A DNA stretch of 5,592 nucleotides from Chloroflexota bacterium (GTDB lineage: Bacteria > Chloroflexota > Anaerolineae > JACRMK01). Position numbers and translations under genes: made by a program. The stretch spans positions 1 through 5,592 of the forward strand of contig JACQEC010000248.1 of assembly GCA_016200765.1 (NCBI GenBank), given 5' to 3'. The notes beneath the pieces were generated by a model. It was given only the letters and a program-made list of their open reading frames with translations. It ran no database searches and was not told the origin of the DNA. Positions 4,817 to 5,592 of this stretch are shown piece by piece (the stretch's first letter is position 1; every line of letters begins with the position of its first letter).

Positions 4817-5592
4817 ATGGTCACTGGGCGGCTGAACTTGTCTGTACGCGCCACGCAGTCATTTTTGCGTGGCGTTTTGGTGACGGGCGGGCTGGCTCTG
4901 GCGGGCCTGGCGCTCGCGGCGCTGCCTCTGCCGCTCGCCGCGGGGCTGGTGCTGGGGACGATGACGCTGGTCATCGTGCTCGCACAGCCTGTCGGCGGCC
5001 TCATCCTGCTGCTGGTTGCCGTGCCGTTTGGCTCGCCGTTCAATATCCAGATTGGCGGAGACAGCGCCGGGCAGGGGTTTAACTTCGGCCCGACCGAAAT
5101 CTTGTTCGCGCTGACGATGGCGGGCTGGCTGGGGCGCATGGTGATCGCGCGCTCGACGACGCGCGGCGAAGAGCGGCGCTGGCCCCCGATCACAGTTGGG
5201 GGCTGGCCTGCGCTCGTCTGGCCGCTGGCCGCGTTCCTCTTTGTGCTGGCGCTGACGCTCACGGTCACGCGCTCCTTGCCATCGAGCCTGAAGGAGCTGC
5301 TCAAGTGGTCGGAGGTTTTGCTGGTCATGCTGTTCACCGCCAAGGCACTGCCGCGCAAGCACGTGCCGTTGCTATTCATCGTGCTTTTTGCCGTGGCCGC
5401 CGCTGAATCCGCCGTCGGCCTCTATCAGACCATTACCCGGAACGGCCCCCCGCCGTTTTTTGTGCCGCTCGGCGGGCAACTGATCATGCGCGCTTACGGC
5501 ACCTTCGAACAGCCGAACCCGTTCGCCGCCTATCTGAATCTCACTTTGCCGGTCAGCCTGTCGCTCCTGTTCTTCGCGCTATCCGAGCGGCT
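4817..5592 (+). CDS. O-antigen ligase / WzyC-like polytopic membrane protein, N-terminal part (cut by window edge)
   Basis: An open frame from ATG 4817 runs to the right edge: 258 full codons, C-terminus missing. It is strongly hydrophobic, with membrane segments at roughly 17-40, 42-75, 93-108, 130-150, 164-178 and 185-205, and a last one starting near 240. The stretch 'YGTFEQPNPFAAYL' at residues 227-240 is the entry to the WzyC/O-antigen-ligase (Wzy/WaaL) domain, in which a G-T/S-F-x-H/Q-x-N pattern before a membrane helix is typical. Such proteins polymerise or attach polysaccharide from undecaprenyl-diphosphate carriers at the outer membrane face; ligase, polymerase or protein-O-oligosaccharyltransferase cannot be separated without the C-terminal periplasmic loop. 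An in-frame ATG at 4805 exists, but it lies in the -10 box and neither start has a Shine-Dalgarno, so 4817 is preferred. The gene is divergent from the TIR gene. Family call good; exact role open. Confidence 0.82.
   Translation, partial: MVTGRLNLSVRATQSFLRGVLVTGGLALAGLALAALPLPLAAGLVLGTMTLVIVLAQPVGGLILLLVAVPFGSPFNIQIGGDSAGQGFNFGPTEILFALTMAGWLGRMVIARSTTRGEERRWPPITVGGWPALVWPLAAFLFVLALTLTVTRSLPSSLKELLKWSEVLLVMLFTAKALPRKHVPLLFIVLFAVAAAESAVGLYQTITRNGPPPFFVPLGGQLIMRAYGTFEQPNPFAAYLNLTLPVSLSLLFFALSER

Noticed and set aside
4660..5082. 140-residue plus-strand frame starting in the right repeat copy
   Set aside because: It begins inside the repeat and runs out of frame over the O-antigen-ligase-like gene, giving low-complexity sequence after residue 60.
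4774..5379. Minus-strand frames opposite the O-antigen-ligase-like gene
   Set aside because: They are Ser/Thr/Arg/Gln-rich antisense readings of a strongly hydrophobic plus-strand protein that has a WzyC-type motif.

Overview
This is a GC-rich bacterial window with three protein genes. Two of them, at the edges, run off the window. They are separated by two repeat-rich intergenic stretches. The style suggests a Chloroflexota (Anaerolineae-like) genome: a family 39-type glycosyltransferase with the 'HPDER' and 'YGSFPLYL' signatures, an O-antigen-ligase-like protein, and dense families of GC-rich hairpin repeats between genes. That assignment is inference from gene style; no marker gene is present.

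Layout. Positions 1-960 (minus strand) hold the N-terminal 320 residues of a membrane glycosyltransferase of the PMT/GT39 type. Positions 961-1820 are non-coding and hold a promoter for that gene, a GGGAGTA heptamer run, an 81-bp inverted-repeat element, and a ~409-bp composite repeat with nested hairpins and 62-bp tandem units. Positions 1821-4304 (minus strand) hold the central gene, an 827-residue TIR / NB-ARC (STAND ATPase) / TPR protein with its own promoter and Shine-Dalgarno site. Positions 4391-4777 are non-coding and hold short repeats, two small hairpins and a second, shorter copy of the composite repeat in the same orientation. From 4817 to the right edge (plus strand) is the N-terminal part of a polytopic O-antigen ligase/polymerase-like protein with its own promoter.

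How the parts may work together. The edge genes both look like envelope glycan functions: a lipid-linked-sugar glycosyltransferase and a WzyC-like ligase. The central gene has the architecture of a solitary intracellular immune-type sensor: a TPR array for recognition, an NB-ARC switch for oligomerisation, and a TIR effector with its predicted NAD-cleaving glutamate (E86) intact. It is bracketed by direct copies of one composite repeat, so homologous recombination between them would remove the whole gene with its promoter. This makes it look like an accessory cassette between housekeeping-style surface genes.

Two further points stand out. The TPR region is a highly homogenised 126-bp tandem array. 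The promoters of the two edge genes sit so close to their ATG codons that both transcripts should be leaderless or nearly so, whereas the TIR gene has a ~50-nt leader with AGGAG. No RNA gene, CRISPR array, transposase or integrase was seen.
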